Source: Mycobacterium sp. GA-1285
Lineage (GTDB): Bacteria; Actinomycetota; Actinomycetes; Mycobacteriales; Mycobacteriaceae
Length of the DNA stretch: 64,000 nt
Direction of reading: 5' to 3'
Assembly (NCBI RefSeq): GCF_001499905.1
Contig: NZ_LQIS01000014.1
Coordinates: 1 to 64,000, forward strand
Of the stretch, positions 9,294 through 19,112 are shown in pieces (within the stretch, counting starts at the first letter, position 1; each line of letters starts with the position of its first letter). The notes under the pieces were generated by a model. It saw only the letters and a list, made by a program, of their open reading frames with translations. It was not told the DNA's origin and made no database searches. Made by a program: the position numbers and the translations under genes.

Positions 9294-10070
9294 GTGGCCA
9301 CGAAACCGAAGAAGACCCCGCGCTACGACCTGAAGGCGGCCGACCGCAAGCGCAACCTGGCCGTGCAGATCGGCCTGACCGCCGTCGTCGCGATCTTCGC
9401 CGTCGCGCTGGTGTTCTACATCGTGATGACCAAAGAGGACAAACCCGGCGAGGGCGAGACCCGGGCGGTCCGCGTCGCGTCGAGCAACGTGATGACCAAG
9501 GAGGGCACGTCCGAGCCCAAAGCGGTGCTGTCGCTCTACGAGGACTTCCTCTGCCCGGCGTGCGGGAACTTCGAGAAGCAGTTCGGCCCGACGATCAACC
9601 GACTGATCGACAGCGGTGCGGTCGCGGTGGACTACAACATGGTGTCGATCCTCGACCGGGCGGGCCAGGGTTACTCGACCCGCGCGGCCAACGCCGGCTA
9701 CTGCGTGGCCGACGCCGACACCGAAGCCTTCCGGCGTTTCCACGGCGCGCTCTTCGCGCAGCAGCCCGCCGAGGGTGTGGGACCCTTCCCCGACAACGCC
9801 CGGCTGATCGAGGTCGCCCGCCAGGCGGGTGTGACCGGCGAGGTGCCGGCATGCATCAACGGTGGTCGCTACAACGACATGGTCAAGGGCCTGCCCAAGG
9901 CGAGCGGCGTCAACTCGACGCCGACTATCCGGATCAACGGTGAGGACTATTCGCCGTCGACACCCGATGCGTTGATCGCCGAGATCGAGAAGATCGTCGG
10001 CGACGTGCCCGCACTGGACGCCGGGGCTCCGCCGCCCAACGCCGAGCCGACCCAGCCGGCGAGGCCGTGA
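9294..10070 (+). CDS. dsbA: Membrane-anchored DsbA-like thiol oxidoreductase
   Basis: The 258-residue protein has one N-terminal membrane anchor (about 24-44) and an exported thioredoxin/DsbA domain. The active site is CPAC (Cys87, Cys90) in EDFLCPACGNFEKQF, and the cis-proline loop is NSTPTIRING. It introduces disulfides into secreted proteins, and the adjoining VKOR reoxidises it; this DsbA-VKOR pair is established in M. tuberculosis (Rv2969c-Rv2968c). The GTG at 9294 follows a TACTCT -10 by 7 bases. The start is in the same frame as the upstream lipN fragment without an intervening stop. The stop overlaps vkor as GTGA. Confidence 0.95.
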   Translation: MATKPKKTPRYDLKAADRKRNLAVQIGLTAVVAIFAVALVFYIVMTKEDKPGEGETRAVRVASSNVMTKEGTSEPKAVLSLYEDFLCPACGNFEKQFGPTINRLIDSGAVAVDYNMVSILDRAGQGYSTRAANAGYCVADADTEAFRRFHGALFAQQPAEGVGPFPDNARLIEVARQAGVTGEVPACINGGRYNDMVKGLPKASGVNSTPTIRINGEDYSPSTPDALIAEIEKIVGDVPALDAGAPPPNAEPTQPARP

Positions 10071-10699
10071 CGCTCGCCGCGCCCGGCGCCGTCTCACCGA
10101 CCGAGCCCGCGGCCGATGAGCCGACGGGTGCATCGGTAGGGCGTCCGGGCGCGGTCTGGATCCTCATCGCGGGGGTGCTGGGACTGGCCGCCGCGGTCGC
10201 GCTGACCGTCGAGAAGATCGAGCTGCTGATCGATCCGGAGTACATCCCCTCCTGCAGCTTCAATCCAGTGCTGTCCTGCGGTTCGGTGATGATCACGCCG
10301 CAGGCGTCCGCATTCGGATTCCCCAACTCGCTGATCGGCGTCATCTCGTTCACGGTCGTCGTGGTGACCGGCGTGCTGGCGCTGGCGAGGGTCGAGTTGC
10401 CGCGCTGGTACTGGGCCGGGCTGGCGGTCGGCACGCTGCTGGGCGCCGTGTTCGTGCACTGGCTCGTCTTCCAGAGCCTCTACCGCATCGGCGCGCTGTG
10501 CCCGTACTGCATGGTGGTGTGGGCGGTGACGATCCCGCTGTTGGTGGTCGTCGCGACCGTCGCCCTGCAGCCCCAACGCGGAAACGCCGTTGCGCGGGTG
10601 CTGCACACGTGGCGGTGGTCTCTGGTCGCGTTGTGGTTCACCGGCCTGCTGCTGCTGATCCTCGTGCGCTTCTGGAGCTACTGGTCGACACTGATCTGA
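10067..10699 (+). CDS. vkor: Vitamin K epoxide reductase homologue (VKOR)
   Basis: This 210-residue integral membrane enzyme has about five helices. It reoxidises DsbA and passes electrons to menaquinone. The four essential cysteines are visible: loop pair Cys63 and Cys71 (SCSFNPVLSCGSVMITPQ) and active-site pair Cys145-x-x-Cys148 in CPYCMVVW. The conserved Ser/Phe loop (FGFPNSLIG) is also present. GTG 10067 overlaps the dsbA stop, so the redox pair is translationally coupled. A Pro/Glu/Ala-rich cytosolic tail precedes the first helix. Confidence 0.96.
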   Translation: MTLAAPGAVSPTEPAADEPTGASVGRPGAVWILIAGVLGLAAAVALTVEKIELLIDPEYIPSCSFNPVLSCGSVMITPQASAFGFPNSLIGVISFTVVVVTGVLALARVELPRWYWAGLAVGTLLGAVFVHWLVFQSLYRIGALCPYCMVVWAVTIPLLVVVATVALQPQRGNAVARVLHTWRWSLVALWFTGLLLLILVRFWSYWSTLI

Positions 10700-10734
10700 T
10701 CCGGTCGGACGATAAAGTACGTGCGTGATCGCCC

Positions 10735-13700
10735 ATGATCTCTAAAGTCCTGGTCGCCAATCGCGGCGAGATCGCGATCCGCGCATTCCGCGCCGCCTAC
10801 GAGATGGGGATCGACACCGTCGCGGTCTACCCCTACGAGGACCGCAACAGCCTGCACCGGCTGAAGGCCGACGAGTCCTACCAGATCGGTGAGACCGGCC
10901 ACCCCGTGCGCGCGTACCTGTCGGTCGACGAGATCATCCGGGTCGCTGAGCATGCGGGCGCCGACGCGGTGTATCCGGGATACGGCTTCCTGTCGGAGAA
11001 TCCGGCATTGGCTGCGGCGTGCGCGGATGCCGGAATCACGTTCGTCGGGCCCAGTGCCCATGTGCTCGAGCTGACGGGCAACAAGTCCCGGGCGATCGAG
11101 GCGGCCCGCTCTGCGGGCCTGCCGGTGCTGAACTCCTCGGCACCGTCGGCGTCGGCCGAGGAGTTGATGGCCGCCGCGGAGGGCCTGGCGTTTCCGTTGT
11201 TCGTCAAGGCCGTGTCCGGTGGCGGCGGCCGAGGAATGCGGCGGGTCGCCGGCATCGACGCGTTGGCCGACGCGATCGACGCCGCGGCGCGGGAAGCCGA
11301 GTCGGCATTCGGCGATCCGACGCTGTACCTCGAACAGGCCGTGCTCAACCCGCGCCACATCGAGGTCCAGATCCTGGCCGACACCCACGGCAACGTGATG
11401 CACCTGTTCGAGCGCGACTGCAGTGTGCAGCGCAGGCATCAGAAGGTCATCGAGCTGGCGCCCGCGCCGGGCCTGACCGACGAACTGCGGCAACGGATCT
11501 GCGCGGACGCGGTCGCGTTCGCCCGGCAGATCGACTACACCTTTGCGGGCACCGTCGAGTTCCTGCTCGACGAGCGCGGCCATTACGTATTCATCGAGTG
11601 CAATCCGCGCATCCAGGTCGAGCACACGGTCACCGAGGAGATCACCGATGTCGACCTGGTGTCCAGCCAGTTGCGCATCGCCGACGGTGAGACCCTCGAC
11701 AGCCTCGGATTGAGCCAGGAGACATTGCCGGGCCCGCGTGGCTTTGCGATGCAGTGCCGGATCACCACCGAGGATCCGGCCAACGGATTCCGGCCCGACA
11801 CCGGCCGCATCACCGGATACCGCACGCCGGGCGGCGCGGGCATCCGGCTGGACGGCGGTACCCACCTGGGCGCGGAGATCGGCGCCCACTTCGACTCGAT
11901 GCTGGTGAAGCTGACGTGTCGGGGGCGCGACTTCGGCACGGCGGTGGCGCGGGCGCGCCGCGCGCTGGCCGAGTTCCGCATCCGCGGGGTGTCGACGAAC
12001 ATCCCGTTCCTGCAAGCGGTGGTCAACGATCCGGATTTCCGCGCCGGCCGCATCAGCACGTCGTTCATCGACGAGCGCCCGTATCTGCTGACCGCCAGGA
12101 CGCCCGCCGACCGCGGCACCAAGATCCTCAATTACCTCGCCGACGTGACGGTCAACCAGCCGCACGGTCCGCGAACCGCGTCGGTGTACCCGCAGGACAA
12201 GCTGCCCGACATCGACATCGACGCGCCACCCCCCGACGGCAGCAAGCAACGGCTGACCGAACTCGGACCCGAGGGGTTCGCCCGCTGGCTTCGCGACTCG
12301 AAACCGTTGGGTCTGACCGACACGACGTTCCGCGATGCCCATCAGTCGCTGCTGGCCACCCGCCTGCGCACCAACGGGCTTGTGATGGTGGCGCCCTACA
12401 TCGCACGCATGACGCCGCAGCTGCTCTCGCTCGAATGCTGGGGTGGGGCGACTTACGATGTGGCGCTTCGGTTTCTGAAGGAAGATCCGTGGGAGCGGCT
12501 GGCGGCGCTGCGCGAGTCGATCCCCAACATCTGCCTGCAGATGCTGCTGCGCGGGCGCAACACCGTCGGCTATACCCCGTATCCGGAGCTCGTCACCGAT
12601 GCGTTCGTCGCCGAGGCGACGGCCACGGGCATCGACATCTTCCGGATCTTCGACGCGCTCAACAACGTCGAATCCATGCGCCCCGCGATCGACGCCGTCC
12701 GCGAAACCGGCACGGCCATCGCCGAAGTCGCGATGAGCTACACCGGCGACCTGTCCGACCCCGGCGAGAACCTCTACACGCTGGACTACTACCTCAAGCT
12801 CGCCGAGCAGATCGTCGACGCGGGCGCCCACGTGCTGGCGATCAAGGACATGGCCGGGCTGTTGCGTCCCCAGGCCGCGCACACGCTGATCTGCGCGCTG
12901 CGCAGCCGGTTCGACCTGCCCGTGCACGTGCACACCCATGACACGCCGGGTGGTCAGTTGGCGACGTATCTGGCGGCGTGGCAGGCCGGCGCGAGCGCGG
13001 TCGACGGGGCGGCGGCGCCGTTGGCCGGCACCACCAGCCAACCGGCCCTGAGCTCGATCGTGGCCGCAACGGCGCACACCGAATACGACACCGGGCTGTC
13101 GCTGCAGGCGGTGTGCGATCTCGAGCCGTACTGGGAGGCGCTGCGAAAGGTGTACGCGCCCTTTGATGTCGTGGCGTCTGGCCCTCCTTCTCCCACAGGT
13201 CGGGTCTATCACCACGAGATCCCCGGCGGCCAGCTGTCGAACCTGCGCCAGCAGGCCATCGCCCTCGGATTCGGCGACCGCTTCGAGGAGATCGAGGCCA
13301 ACTACGCCGATGCGGACCGGGTGCTCGGACGGCTGGTGAAGGTCACGCCGTCGTCGAAGGTGGTGGGAGATCTCGCGCTCGCACTTCTTGGGGCCGGCAT
13401 CAGTGCGGACGAATTCGCCTCGGACCCTGCCCGTTTCGACATTCCCGACTCGGTGATCGGCTTCCTGCGCGGCGAACTCGGCGATCCGCCCGGCGGATGG
13501 CCCGAACCACTGCGCACCAAGGCGCTGGCCGGCCGGGCACCGGCGAAGTCGCAGGAGGAGCTCAGCGAGGAGGACGAAGCGGTGCTCGCGCAGGCGGGCC
13601 CGAAGCGACAGGCCGGACTGAACCGCTTGCTGTTCCCCGGTCCGACAAGGGAACTCGAGGCGCACCGCGAGCAGTTCGGCGACACGTCGAGTTTGTCGGC

Positions 13701-14130
13701 GAACCAGTTCTTCTACGGGCTGCGCAGCGGCGAGGAACACCGGGTCCAGTTGGAGCGGGGTGTCGAACTGCTGATCGGGCTCGAGGCGATCTCCGATCCC
13801 GACGAACGCGGCATGCGCACGGTCATGTGCATCCTCAACGGCCAGCTGCGGCCGGTTCTCGTGCGTGACCGCAACGTCGCCAGCGACATTCCCACCGCAG
13901 AGAAGGCCGACAAGTCCGATCCCGACCACATCGCGGCGCCCTTCGCCGGTGTGGTCACCATCAGCGTCGCCGTCGACGACGAGGTGCAGGCCGGCCAGAC
14001 GGTCGCCACGATCGAGGCGATGAAGATGGAGGCCGCCATCACCGCGCCCAAGGCCGGCAAGGTGAGTCGGGTGGCGGTCTCGGAGACGGCACAGGTCGAG
14101 GGCGGCGATCTACTGGTGGTGGTCAGCTGA
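10735..14130 (+). CDS. pyc: Pyruvate carboxylase
   Basis: The 1131-residue single-chain enzyme carboxylates pyruvate to oxaloacetate (anaplerosis). It has the N-terminal biotin carboxylase domain (about 1-450) with the ATP-grasp loop [10 protein letters not shown] and QRRHQK, then the carboxyltransferase TIM barrel (about 520-800; [19 protein letters not shown] and the metal-binding HTHDTPGG). The C-terminal biotinyl domain has IEAMKMEA, with biotinylated Lys1097. A TAAAGT -10-like element lies at 10713-10718. The stop TGA overlaps the probable CTG start of rsmD. Confidence 0.97.
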   Translation: MISKVLVANRGEIAIRAFRAAYEMGIDTVAVYPYEDRNSLHRLKADESYQIGETGHPVRAYLSVDEIIRVAEHAGADAVYPGYGFLSENPALAAACADAGITFVGPSAHVLELTGNKSRAIEAARSAGLPVLNSSAPSASAEELMAAAEGLAFPLFVKAVSGGGGRGMRRVAGIDALADAIDAAAREAESAFGDPTLYLEQAVLNPRHIEVQILADTHGNVMHLFERDCSVQRRHQKVIELAPAPGLTDELRQRICADAVAFARQIDYTFAGTVEFLLDERGHYVFIECNPRIQVEHTVTEEITDVDLVSSQLRIADGETLDSLGLSQETLPGPRGFAMQCRITTEDPANGFRPDTGRITGYRTPGGAGIRLDGGTHLGAEIGAHFDSMLVKLTCRGRDFGTAVARARRALAEFRIRGVSTNIPFLQAVVNDPDFRAGRISTSFIDERPYLLTARTPADRGTKILNYLADVTVNQPHGPRTASVYPQDKLPDIDIDAPPPDGSKQRLTELGPEGFARWLRDSKPLGLTDTTFRDAHQSLLATRLRTNGLVMVAPYIARMTPQLLSLECWGGATYDVALRFLKEDPWERLAALRESIPNICLQMLLRGRNTVGYTPYPELVTDAFVAEATATGIDIFRIFDALNNVESMRPAIDAVRETGTAIAEVAMSYTGDLSDPGENLYTLDYYLKLAEQIVDAGAHVLAIKDMAGLLRPQAAHTLICALRSRFDLPVHVHTHDTPGGQLATYLAAWQAGASAVDGAAAPLAGTTSQPALSSIVAATAHTEYDTGLSLQAVCDLEPYWEALRKVYAPFDVVASGPPSPTGRVYHHEIPGGQLSNLRQQAIALGFGDRFEEIEANYADADRVLGRLVKVTPSSKVVGDLALALLGAGISADEFASDPARFDIPDSVIGFLRGELGDPPGGWPEPLRTKALAGRAPAKSQEELSEEDEAVLAQAGPKRQAGLNRLLFPGPTRELEAHREQFGDTSSLSANQFFYGLRSGEEHRVQLERGVELLIGLEAISDPDERGMRTVMCILNGQLRPVLVRDRNVASDIPTAEKADKSDPDHIAAPFAGVVTISVAVDDEVQAGQTVATIEAMKMEAAITAPKAGKVSRVAVSETAQVEGGDLLVVVS

Positions 14131-14705
14131 CGCGCATCATCGCCGGCGCGTTGGGCGGTCGACGAATCACCGTGCCCCAGAATAGATCTGGGCACAGGTC
14201 CGGCGGAGGCACCCGTCCCACCACCGACCGGGTGCGGGAGTCGTTGTTCAACGTGCTCACCGCGCGCCTCGATTTCAGCGAGGCCGCGGTGCTCGACCTG
14301 TATGCCGGATCCGGTGCGCTCGGGTTGGAGGCGCTCTCGCGCGGCGCCGCTGCGGCGATGTTCGTCGAATCCGACCGGCGTGCCGCCGCGATCATCGCCG
14401 ACAACATCGCCGCGCTCGGTGTCACCGGGGCGACGGTGCGGCGCGGGAGCGTCGCGGAGGTACTCGCCACCGACACCCCGCGACAGGCCGGCCTTGTCCT
14501 GGCCGATCCGCCGTACGGCATCGCCGCCTCGGAGGTGGAATCGGTGCTGGCGCTGCTCACCGAACGGGGTTGGGCCGGACCGGGAACCGTTGTCGTGGTG
14601 GAACGCGCCGCGAGCGGACCGCCGCTGACGTGGCCGCCCGGCTGGCAGGTATGGCCGTCGCGCACCTACGGCGACACCCGCCTCGAGCTTGCCGAAGCAT
14701 CGTAG
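14127..14705 (+). CDS. rsmD: 16S rRNA (guanine966-N2)-methyltransferase RsmD, probable CTG start
   Basis: The 192-residue SAM-dependent methyltransferase has the SAM-binding motif [18 protein letters not shown] and the catalytic LADPPYG. It methylates G966 in assembled 30S particles. The conserved RsmD N-terminus ([16 protein letters not shown]) is encoded from CTG 14127, which overlaps the pyc stop as CTGA, the same geometry as the ATGA/GTGA couplings elsewhere. No ATG or GTG is available in frame there. The next candidate is TTG 14151, which would remove the first eight conserved residues. The start codon is thus inferred from homology and overlap. Confidence 0.88.
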   Translation: MTRIIAGALGGRRITVPQNRSGHRSGGGTRPTTDRVRESLFNVLTARLDFSEAAVLDLYAGSGALGLEALSRGAAAAMFVESDRRAAAIIADNIAALGVTGATVRRGSVAEVLATDTPRQAGLVLADPPYGIAASEVESVLALLTERGWAGPGTVVVVERAASGPPLTWPPGWQVWPSRTYGDTRLELAEAS

Positions 14706-14714
14706 GGGCCCTGC

Positions 14715-14720
14715 TAGCGT
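14715..14720 (+). promoter_or_regulatory. -10 element of leaderless coaD transcript
   Basis: TAGCGT followed by 8 bases and ATG 14729; no Shine-Dalgarno is seen between rsmD and coaD. Reads as a leaderless start. Confidence 0.45.
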
Positions 14721-14728
14721 CATCGCTC

Positions 14729-15208
14729 ATGAGCGGCGCGGTATGCCCTGGATCCTTCGACCCGGTCACCCTCGGGCACATCGACATCTTCGAGCGCGCC
14801 GCCGCGCAGTTCGACGAACTGATCGTCGCCGTTCTGATCAACCCGAACAAGAAGGGCATGTTCACGCTGGACGAGCGCATCGCGATGATCGAGGAGTCCG
14901 CCGCACACCTGCCGAACCTGCGCGTCGAGTCGGGTCAAGGCCTGGTGGTCGACTTCGCCCGGCAGCGGGGCATGACCGCTATCGTCAAGGGTCTGCGCAG
15001 CGGTACCGACTTCGAATACGAACTGCAGATGGCGCAGATGAACAAGCACATCGCCGGTGTCGACACATTCTTCGTCGCCACCACGCCGCGGTATTCGTTC
15101 GTGTCCTCGTCATTGGCCAAGGAGGTCGCGTCGATGGGCGGCGACGTCTCCGAGCTGCTTCCTGCGCCGGTCAACTCTCGCCTGCAGGCCAAGCTGAGCC
15201 AGGGTTAA
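14729..15208 (+). CDS. coaD: Phosphopantetheine adenylyltransferase
   Basis: The 159-residue nucleotidyltransferase catalyses the penultimate step of coenzyme A synthesis, 4'-phosphopantetheine plus ATP to dephospho-CoA. The motifs are [20 protein letters not shown] (the TxGH nucleotide-binding motif), [19 protein letters not shown], and the C-terminal [19 protein letters not shown] (family ISST loop). The size is standard. ATG 14729 is the family start; the open frame upstream overlaps rsmD in another frame. M. tuberculosis CoaD (Rv2965c) also follows rsmD. Confidence 0.97.
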   Translation: MSGAVCPGSFDPVTLGHIDIFERAAAQFDELIVAVLINPNKKGMFTLDERIAMIEESAAHLPNLRVESGQGLVVDFARQRGMTAIVKGLRSGTDFEYELQMAQMNKHIAGVDTFFVATTPRYSFVSSSLAKEVASMGGDVSELLPAPVNSRLQAKLSQG

Positions 15209-15229
15209 CCCCCTTGCGGCAGGGGTAGT
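15205..15229 (+). promoter_or_regulatory. Candidate SigF-type promoter of the hemerythrin gene
   Basis: GGTTA at 15205-15209 and GGGTA at 15225-15229 are separated by 15 bases, close to the mycobacterial SigF pattern GTTT-n15-17-GGGTAT. It lies 61 bases before ATG 15291. The M. smegmatis hemerythrin-like gene MSMEG_2415, which sits between coaD and sepIVA, is reported to depend on SigF. Confidence 0.45.
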
Positions 15230-15290
15230 CAGGTGGAGGCGCACAGCCCATTCGCGCCCCCACCACTACCGAAATGCAGGAGGTTCTGCC

Positions 15291-15857
15291 ATGGCTGAAA
15301 CGTTCGTCCAGAACACCGATGACGTCGTGAAGTTCCTGACCGACCAACACAACCTGATCAAGGATTTGTTCGAGGAGGTCTTCAGCGCCTCCGACGACAA
15401 GGCTCGCGAGAAGGCGTTCACCGACCTGCGTCAACTCCTCGCCGTGCACGAGACCGCCGAGGAGATGGTGGTGCATCCGCGCGCACGCAACGAGGTCGCC
15501 GACGGCGATGCGATCGTCGACGCGCGCCTCAAGGAGGAGCACGATGCGAAGGAATTCTTGTCGCGGTTGGAGAAGATGGATTTCGGGTCCAAGGAATTCC
15601 TCGACGAACTCGCCAAGTTCCGCGACGACGTGATCGAGCACGCCGAGCTCGAGGAACACGAGGAATTCAACAAGCTGCAGCGCGAGCTCGACGGTGACGA
15701 CCTCAAGCGGATGGCGGGCGCCGTGCAGGCCGCCCAGGCGATCGCCCCGACCCGGCCGCATGCCGGCGTGGAATCGGCCAAGGCCAACTTCGCGCTCGGA
15801 CCGTTCGCGTCGATGCTCGACCGCGCCCGCGACCTCATCGGTGCGGCGCTGAAGTAG
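15291..15857 (+). CDS. Hemerythrin-like HHE domain protein
   Basis: The 188-residue protein is a four-helix HHE-domain protein that likely binds a di-iron centre. Candidate ligands are His20 (DQHNLIKD), His53 and Glu57 (VHETAEE), His84 (EEHDAKE), and His117 with Glu121/His123 (EHAELEEHEEF). In mycobacteria such proteins affect peroxide and nitric-oxide responses. A strong AGGAGG lies 7 bases before ATG 15291, and a SigF-like promoter lies upstream. The last 60 residues, rich in Ala and Pro, fall outside the HHE domain. Confidence 0.88.
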   Translation: MAETFVQNTDDVVKFLTDQHNLIKDLFEEVFSASDDKAREKAFTDLRQLLAVHETAEEMVVHPRARNEVADGDAIVDARLKEEHDAKEFLSRLEKMDFGSKEFLDELAKFRDDVIEHAELEEHEEFNKLQRELDGDDLKRMAGAVQAAQAIAPTRPHAGVESAKANFALGPFASMLDRARDLIGAALK

Positions 15858-16182
15858 CCGCCTTCTCTGCCGCCGAGACTGAGCTTGTGTTCGACGGATC
15901 GCCGATTTCTCGCGCAGAAGCTCAGATTCGACGACTCACCCGTCCCCGGCCGCATCGTTCCGTTGTGGTCGGGGGCGGGTTTCCGCCTCGGTCCGGTCCC
16001 CGCGCTGCGGCGTTGACATAATGCGAGCAGCAATTCAGCCGCGAGTTGCGGCCTGGGGAGTGGAGAGGCTCAGCAATCCATGAATTTCCGACGTCCGGGG
16101 CGACACACCGGGCGGGAAGCCGAGTCACAGGGGTAACACCAGGCACACTGGTAACTGTCAACTACGCCTGGAGGGTGTTGCC
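15858..16182 (+). other. Intergenic region with an inverted repeat upstream of sepIVA
   Basis: These 325 bases contain no convincing gene. They hold an inverted repeat (CTGAGCTT 15879-15886 with AAGCTCAG 15918-15925). A TTGACA at 16013-16018 has no clear -10 at the right distance. Just before sepIVA is a GGTAAC-rich stretch (about 16132-16157). The sepIVA promoter is presumably here but I cannot place it. Confidence 0.5.
15879..15925. repeat. Intergenic inverted repeat (8-bp arms)
   Basis: CTGAGCTT at 15879-15886 is the perfect reverse complement of AAGCTCAG at 15918-15925, with 31 bases between. It lies 21 bases after the hemerythrin stop, so it may act as a transcript-end hairpin. It has no T-run. 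Confidence 0.5.
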
Positions 16183-16920
16183 GTGTACCGAGTTTTTGAG
16201 GCGCTCGACGAACTGAGCGCGATTGTGGAAGAAGCCCGCGGCGTGCCGATGACGGCAGGCTGCGTCGTGCCCCGCGGCGATGTCCTCGAACTGATCGACG
16301 ACATCAAGGACGCGATTCCCGGTGAGCTCGACGATGCCCAGGACGTCCTCGATGCGCGCGACGGGATGCTGCGCGAGGCCAAGGACCACTCCGACCAGAT
16401 GGTGTCCACGGCCACCGCCGAGGCCGACTCGGTGCTGAACCACGCCCGCGCGGAGGCGGACCGGCTGCTGGCCGATGCGAAGGCGCAGGCCGATCGCATG
16501 GTGGCCGAGGCTCGCCAGCACAGCGAACGGATGGTCGGCGAGGCCCGCGAGGAGGCCGGTCGCATCGCCGCCACCGCCAAGCGCGAGTACGAGGCCAGCA
16601 CGGGTCGGGCCAAGACCGAAGCCGACCGGCTCATCGAGAGCGGCAACCTCGCCTACGAGAAGGCAGTGCAAGAAGGCATCAAGGAGCAGCAGCGGCTGGT
16701 ATCGCAAACCGAGATCGTGGCGACCGCGACTGCCGAGGCCACCCGGTTGATCGATTCGGCGCACGCCGAGGCCGACCGGTTGCGCGGCGAATGCGACATC
16801 TACGTCGACAGCAAGCTCGCGGAGTTCGAGGATTTCCTCAACGGCACGCTGCGCTCGGTCGGGCGTGGTCGGCACCAGCTTCGCACCGCCGCGGGCACGC
16901 ACGACTACGTGGCCCGCTGA
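16183..16920 (+). CDS. sepIVA: Septal growth factor SepIVA (DivIVA-domain protein)
   Basis: The 245-residue cytoplasmic coiled-coil protein starts VYRVFEALDELSAIVEEARG, a DivIVA-like N-terminus. A long Ala/Glu/Arg/Asp heptad region (about 65-220) follows with repeated AEADRLL and EARxxSERM-like units. SepIVA (M. smegmatis MSMEG_2416, M. tuberculosis Rv2927c) is an essential septation factor that also affects polar growth. The GTG start is preceded by GGAGGG 10 bases upstream. The short C-terminal tail is Arg/Gly-rich. Confidence 0.93.
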   Translation: MYRVFEALDELSAIVEEARGVPMTAGCVVPRGDVLELIDDIKDAIPGELDDAQDVLDARDGMLREAKDHSDQMVSTATAEADSVLNHARAEADRLLADAKAQADRMVAEARQHSERMVGEAREEAGRIAATAKREYEASTGRAKTEADRLIESGNLAYEKAVQEGIKEQQRLVSQTEIVATATAEATRLIDSAHAEADRLRGECDIYVDSKLAEFEDFLNGTLRSVGRGRHQLRTAAGTHDYVAR

Positions 16921-16949
16921 GCGCCGAGGGCCGCCGAAAATCGTCGCCG

Positions 16950-16955
16950 TAAACT
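16950..16955 (+). promoter_or_regulatory. -10 element of leaderless yceD-rnc-mutM transcript
   Basis: TAAACT is followed by 8 bases and ATG 16964, consistent with a leaderless message for the DUF177-rnc-mutM operon. Confidence 0.5.
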
Positions 16956-16963
16956 CGGTACTC

Positions 16964-17566
16964 ATGGCGACGCATGCCAAAGCGGCGGCGCATCGCGCGT
17001 CACAATCGCCGCTCATGATCAACATCTCCCGGCTCGGTAGGCGGCCCGGGTCGATGATGGCCGTCTCCGAAACGGTGCCCAGCCCCTCGCGCATCGGGCT
17101 CGACCTGATCGGTATCGCCGAGGGCGCACCCATGGCCCTTGACCTGCGTGTCGAATCCGTCTCGGAGGGAGTCCTGGTCAGCGGGACGGTGTCGGCTCCG
17201 ACATCGGGTGACTGCGCCCGGTGCCTGACCCCGGTCACCGGCGACGTCGAGATCGACCTCACCGAACTGTTCGCCTATCCCGACAGCGCCACCGACGAGA
17301 CGACCGAAGCCGACGAGGTCGGGCGCGTGGTGAACGACACCGTCGACCTGGAGCAGGCGATCATCGACGCCGTCGGGCTGGCGCTGCCGTTCGCCCCGTT
17401 GTGCGGTCCGGACTGTGCTGGCCTGTGTCCCGACTGCGGTGTGGCGTTGGCCACCGCCGAACCTGGCCATCACCACGAGCGGATCGATCCGCGCTGGGCG
17501 AAGCTGGCCGGCATGTTCGACACTGTCGGCGGAGCCGACGATCCCACTGAGGACACGCGTGAGTGA
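16964..17566 (+). CDS. DUF177 / YceD family protein
   Basis: The 200-residue protein of the DUF177 (YceD) family is linked in other bacteria and plants to accumulation of 23S rRNA. The C-terminal region has the family cysteine cluster CGPDCAGLCPDCG, probably a zinc site. An N-terminal beta-rich half contains DCARCLTPVTGDVEIDL. I chose ATG 16964 because a TAAACT -10 lies 8 bases before it. The stop overlaps rnc by 8 bases, giving coupled translation. M. tuberculosis Rv2926c is the counterpart. Confidence 0.88.
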   Translation: MATHAKAAAHRASQSPLMINISRLGRRPGSMMAVSETVPSPSRIGLDLIGIAEGAPMALDLRVESVSEGVLVSGTVSAPTSGDCARCLTPVTGDVEIDLTELFAYPDSATDETTEADEVGRVVNDTVDLEQAIIDAVGLALPFAPLCGPDCAGLCPDCGVALATAEPGHHHERIDPRWAKLAGMFDTVGGADDPTEDTRE

Positions 17567-18257
17567 CCGGTCCGCGCTGCTGGCGGCGCTCGGCGTCGAG
17601 CTGCCCGACGAACTGCTCACCATGGCGCTCACCCATCGCAGCTACTCGTACGAGAACGGAGGCCTGCCGACCAACGAGCGATTGGAGTTTCTCGGCGACG
17701 CCGTGCTCGGACTGACCATCACCGAGGAGCTCTACCACCGGCACCCCGACCGGTCCGAGGGTGACCTGGCCAAGCTGCGTGCCAGCATCGTCAACACCCA
17801 GGCGCTCGCCGATGTCGGTCGTCAGTTGTCCGATGCCGGGCTCGGTGCGTACCTATTGCTCGGTAAGGGCGAGCTGAACTCCGGAGGCGCAGACAAGGCC
17901 AGCATTCTCGCCGACGGTGTCGAATCCCTCTTGGGCGCAATCTATTTGGAGCACGGCAACGCGGCCGTCCGCGAGGTCATCCTGCGGCTGTTCGGCAAAC
18001 TGCTGGACACCGCACCCACGCTGGGCGCCGGGCTGGACTGGAAGAGCAGCCTGCAGGAGCTGACCGCCTCGCGGGGATTGGGCGCGCCGACCTACGTCGT
18101 CACCTCGACGGGACCCGACCACGACAAAGAGTTCACCGCGACCGTCGTCGTGACCGACACCGAATACGGCACGGGCGTCGGGCGCACCAAGAAGGAAGCC
18201 GAACTCAAGGCGGCCGCGGCGGCGTGGAATGCGCTGACCGCCGAGGTAGATGCCTGA
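17559..18257 (+). CDS. rnc: Ribonuclease III
   Basis: The 232-residue double-strand-specific endoribonuclease matures rRNA and processes mRNA. The catalytic signature [14 protein letters not shown] is at about 39-52, the second metal-ligand helix is [16 protein letters not shown], and the C-terminal dsRNA-binding domain (about 160-228) ends with [20 protein letters not shown] 17559 was chosen because family homology starts with [11 protein letters not shown]. It overlaps the DUF177 gene by 8 bases and mutM by 8 bases. Confidence 0.96.
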   Translation: MSDRSALLAALGVELPDELLTMALTHRSYSYENGGLPTNERLEFLGDAVLGLTITEELYHRHPDRSEGDLAKLRASIVNTQALADVGRQLSDAGLGAYLLLGKGELNSGGADKASILADGVESLLGAIYLEHGNAAVREVILRLFGKLLDTAPTLGAGLDWKSSLQELTASRGLGAPTYVVTSTGPDHDKEFTATVVVTDTEYGTGVGRTKKEAELKAAAAAWNALTAEVDA

Positions 18258-19107
18258 GCTTCCCGAGGTCGAGGTCGTCCGGCGCGGATTGCACGCGCAC
18301 GTCGTCGACAAGACCATCACCGCTGTGCGTGTGCACCATCCGCGCGCGGTGCGCCGGCACGAGGCCGGGCCCACGGATCTGACCGCCCGGCTGCTCGACA
18401 GCACGATCACCGGCACCGGGCGACGGGGAAAGTACCTTTGGCTGACGCTGGACGACGGCTCGGCGCTGGTGGTGCACCTCGGCATGAGCGGGCAGATGTT
18501 GTTGGGTGAGGTGCCGAACGCCAGGCACTTGCGCATCGCCGCGCTGCTCGACGACGGGACCGCGGTGAGCTTCGTCGACCAGCGCACGTTCGGCGGATGG
18601 ATGCTCACCGACATGGTCACCGTCGACGGGACCGACGTCCCGGCGCCGGTCGCGCATCTCGCGCGTGACCCACTCGATCCGCAGTTCGATCGCGACGGCG
18701 TGGTTGAGGTGTTGCGCGGCAAGCATTCCGAGATCAAACGACAACTGCTGGATCAGACCGTGGTGTCGGGCATCGGCAACATCTACGCCGACGAGGCGCT
18801 GTGGCGCGCGAGGGTCAACGGCGCCCGGCTGGCGTCGTCTGTGAGCCGGGCGAAGCTGGCCGAACTGCTCGACGCGGCGGCCGAGGTGATGGGGGAGGCG
18901 CTGGCGCAGGGCGGTACGTCGTTCGACTCGTTGTATGTCAATGTCAATGGCGAGTCGGGCTACTTCGACCGGTCGCTGGACGCCTACGGCCGCGAAGGCG
19001 AGCCGTGTCGACGCTGCGGGGCGATCATCCGGCGGGAGAGGTTCATGAACCGCTCGTCGTTCTACTGCCCGCGCTGCCAGCCTCGGCCGCGCGTGCGACG
19101 GGAATAA
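18250..19107 (+). CDS. mutM: Formamidopyrimidine-DNA glycosylase
   Basis: The 285-residue bifunctional glycosylase/AP lyase removes 8-oxoguanine and FaPy lesions. The mature N-terminus [13 protein letters not shown] has catalytic Pro2 and Glu3. The helix-two-turn-helix contains [17 protein letters not shown]. The C-terminal zinc finger has four cysteines in [19 protein letters not shown] and YCPRCQ. The gene overlaps rnc by 8 bases. M. tuberculosis fpg (Rv2924c) has the same neighbours. Confidence 0.96.
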   Translation: MPELPEVEVVRRGLHAHVVDKTITAVRVHHPRAVRRHEAGPTDLTARLLDSTITGTGRRGKYLWLTLDDGSALVVHLGMSGQMLLGEVPNARHLRIAALLDDGTAVSFVDQRTFGGWMLTDMVTVDGTDVPAPVAHLARDPLDPQFDRDGVVEVLRGKHSEIKRQLLDQTVVSGIGNIYADEALWRARVNGARLASSVSRAKLAELLDAAAEVMGEALAQGGTSFDSLYVNVNGESGYFDRSLDAYGREGEPCRRCGAIIRRERFMNRSSFYCPRCQPRPRVRRE

Positions 19108-19112
19108 GCTGC

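Noticed and set aside
10678..13929. 1083-codon open frame antisense to pyruvate carboxylase
   Set aside because: It is a high-GC codon-position shadow: it mirrors pyc exactly, has no domain similarity, is Arg/His/Gln-rich and lacks a start with ribosome-binding site.
16013..16018. TTGACA as -35 of a sepIVA promoter
   Set aside because: No TANNNT-like -10 is found 16-19 bases downstream, so the hexamer is probably fortuitous.
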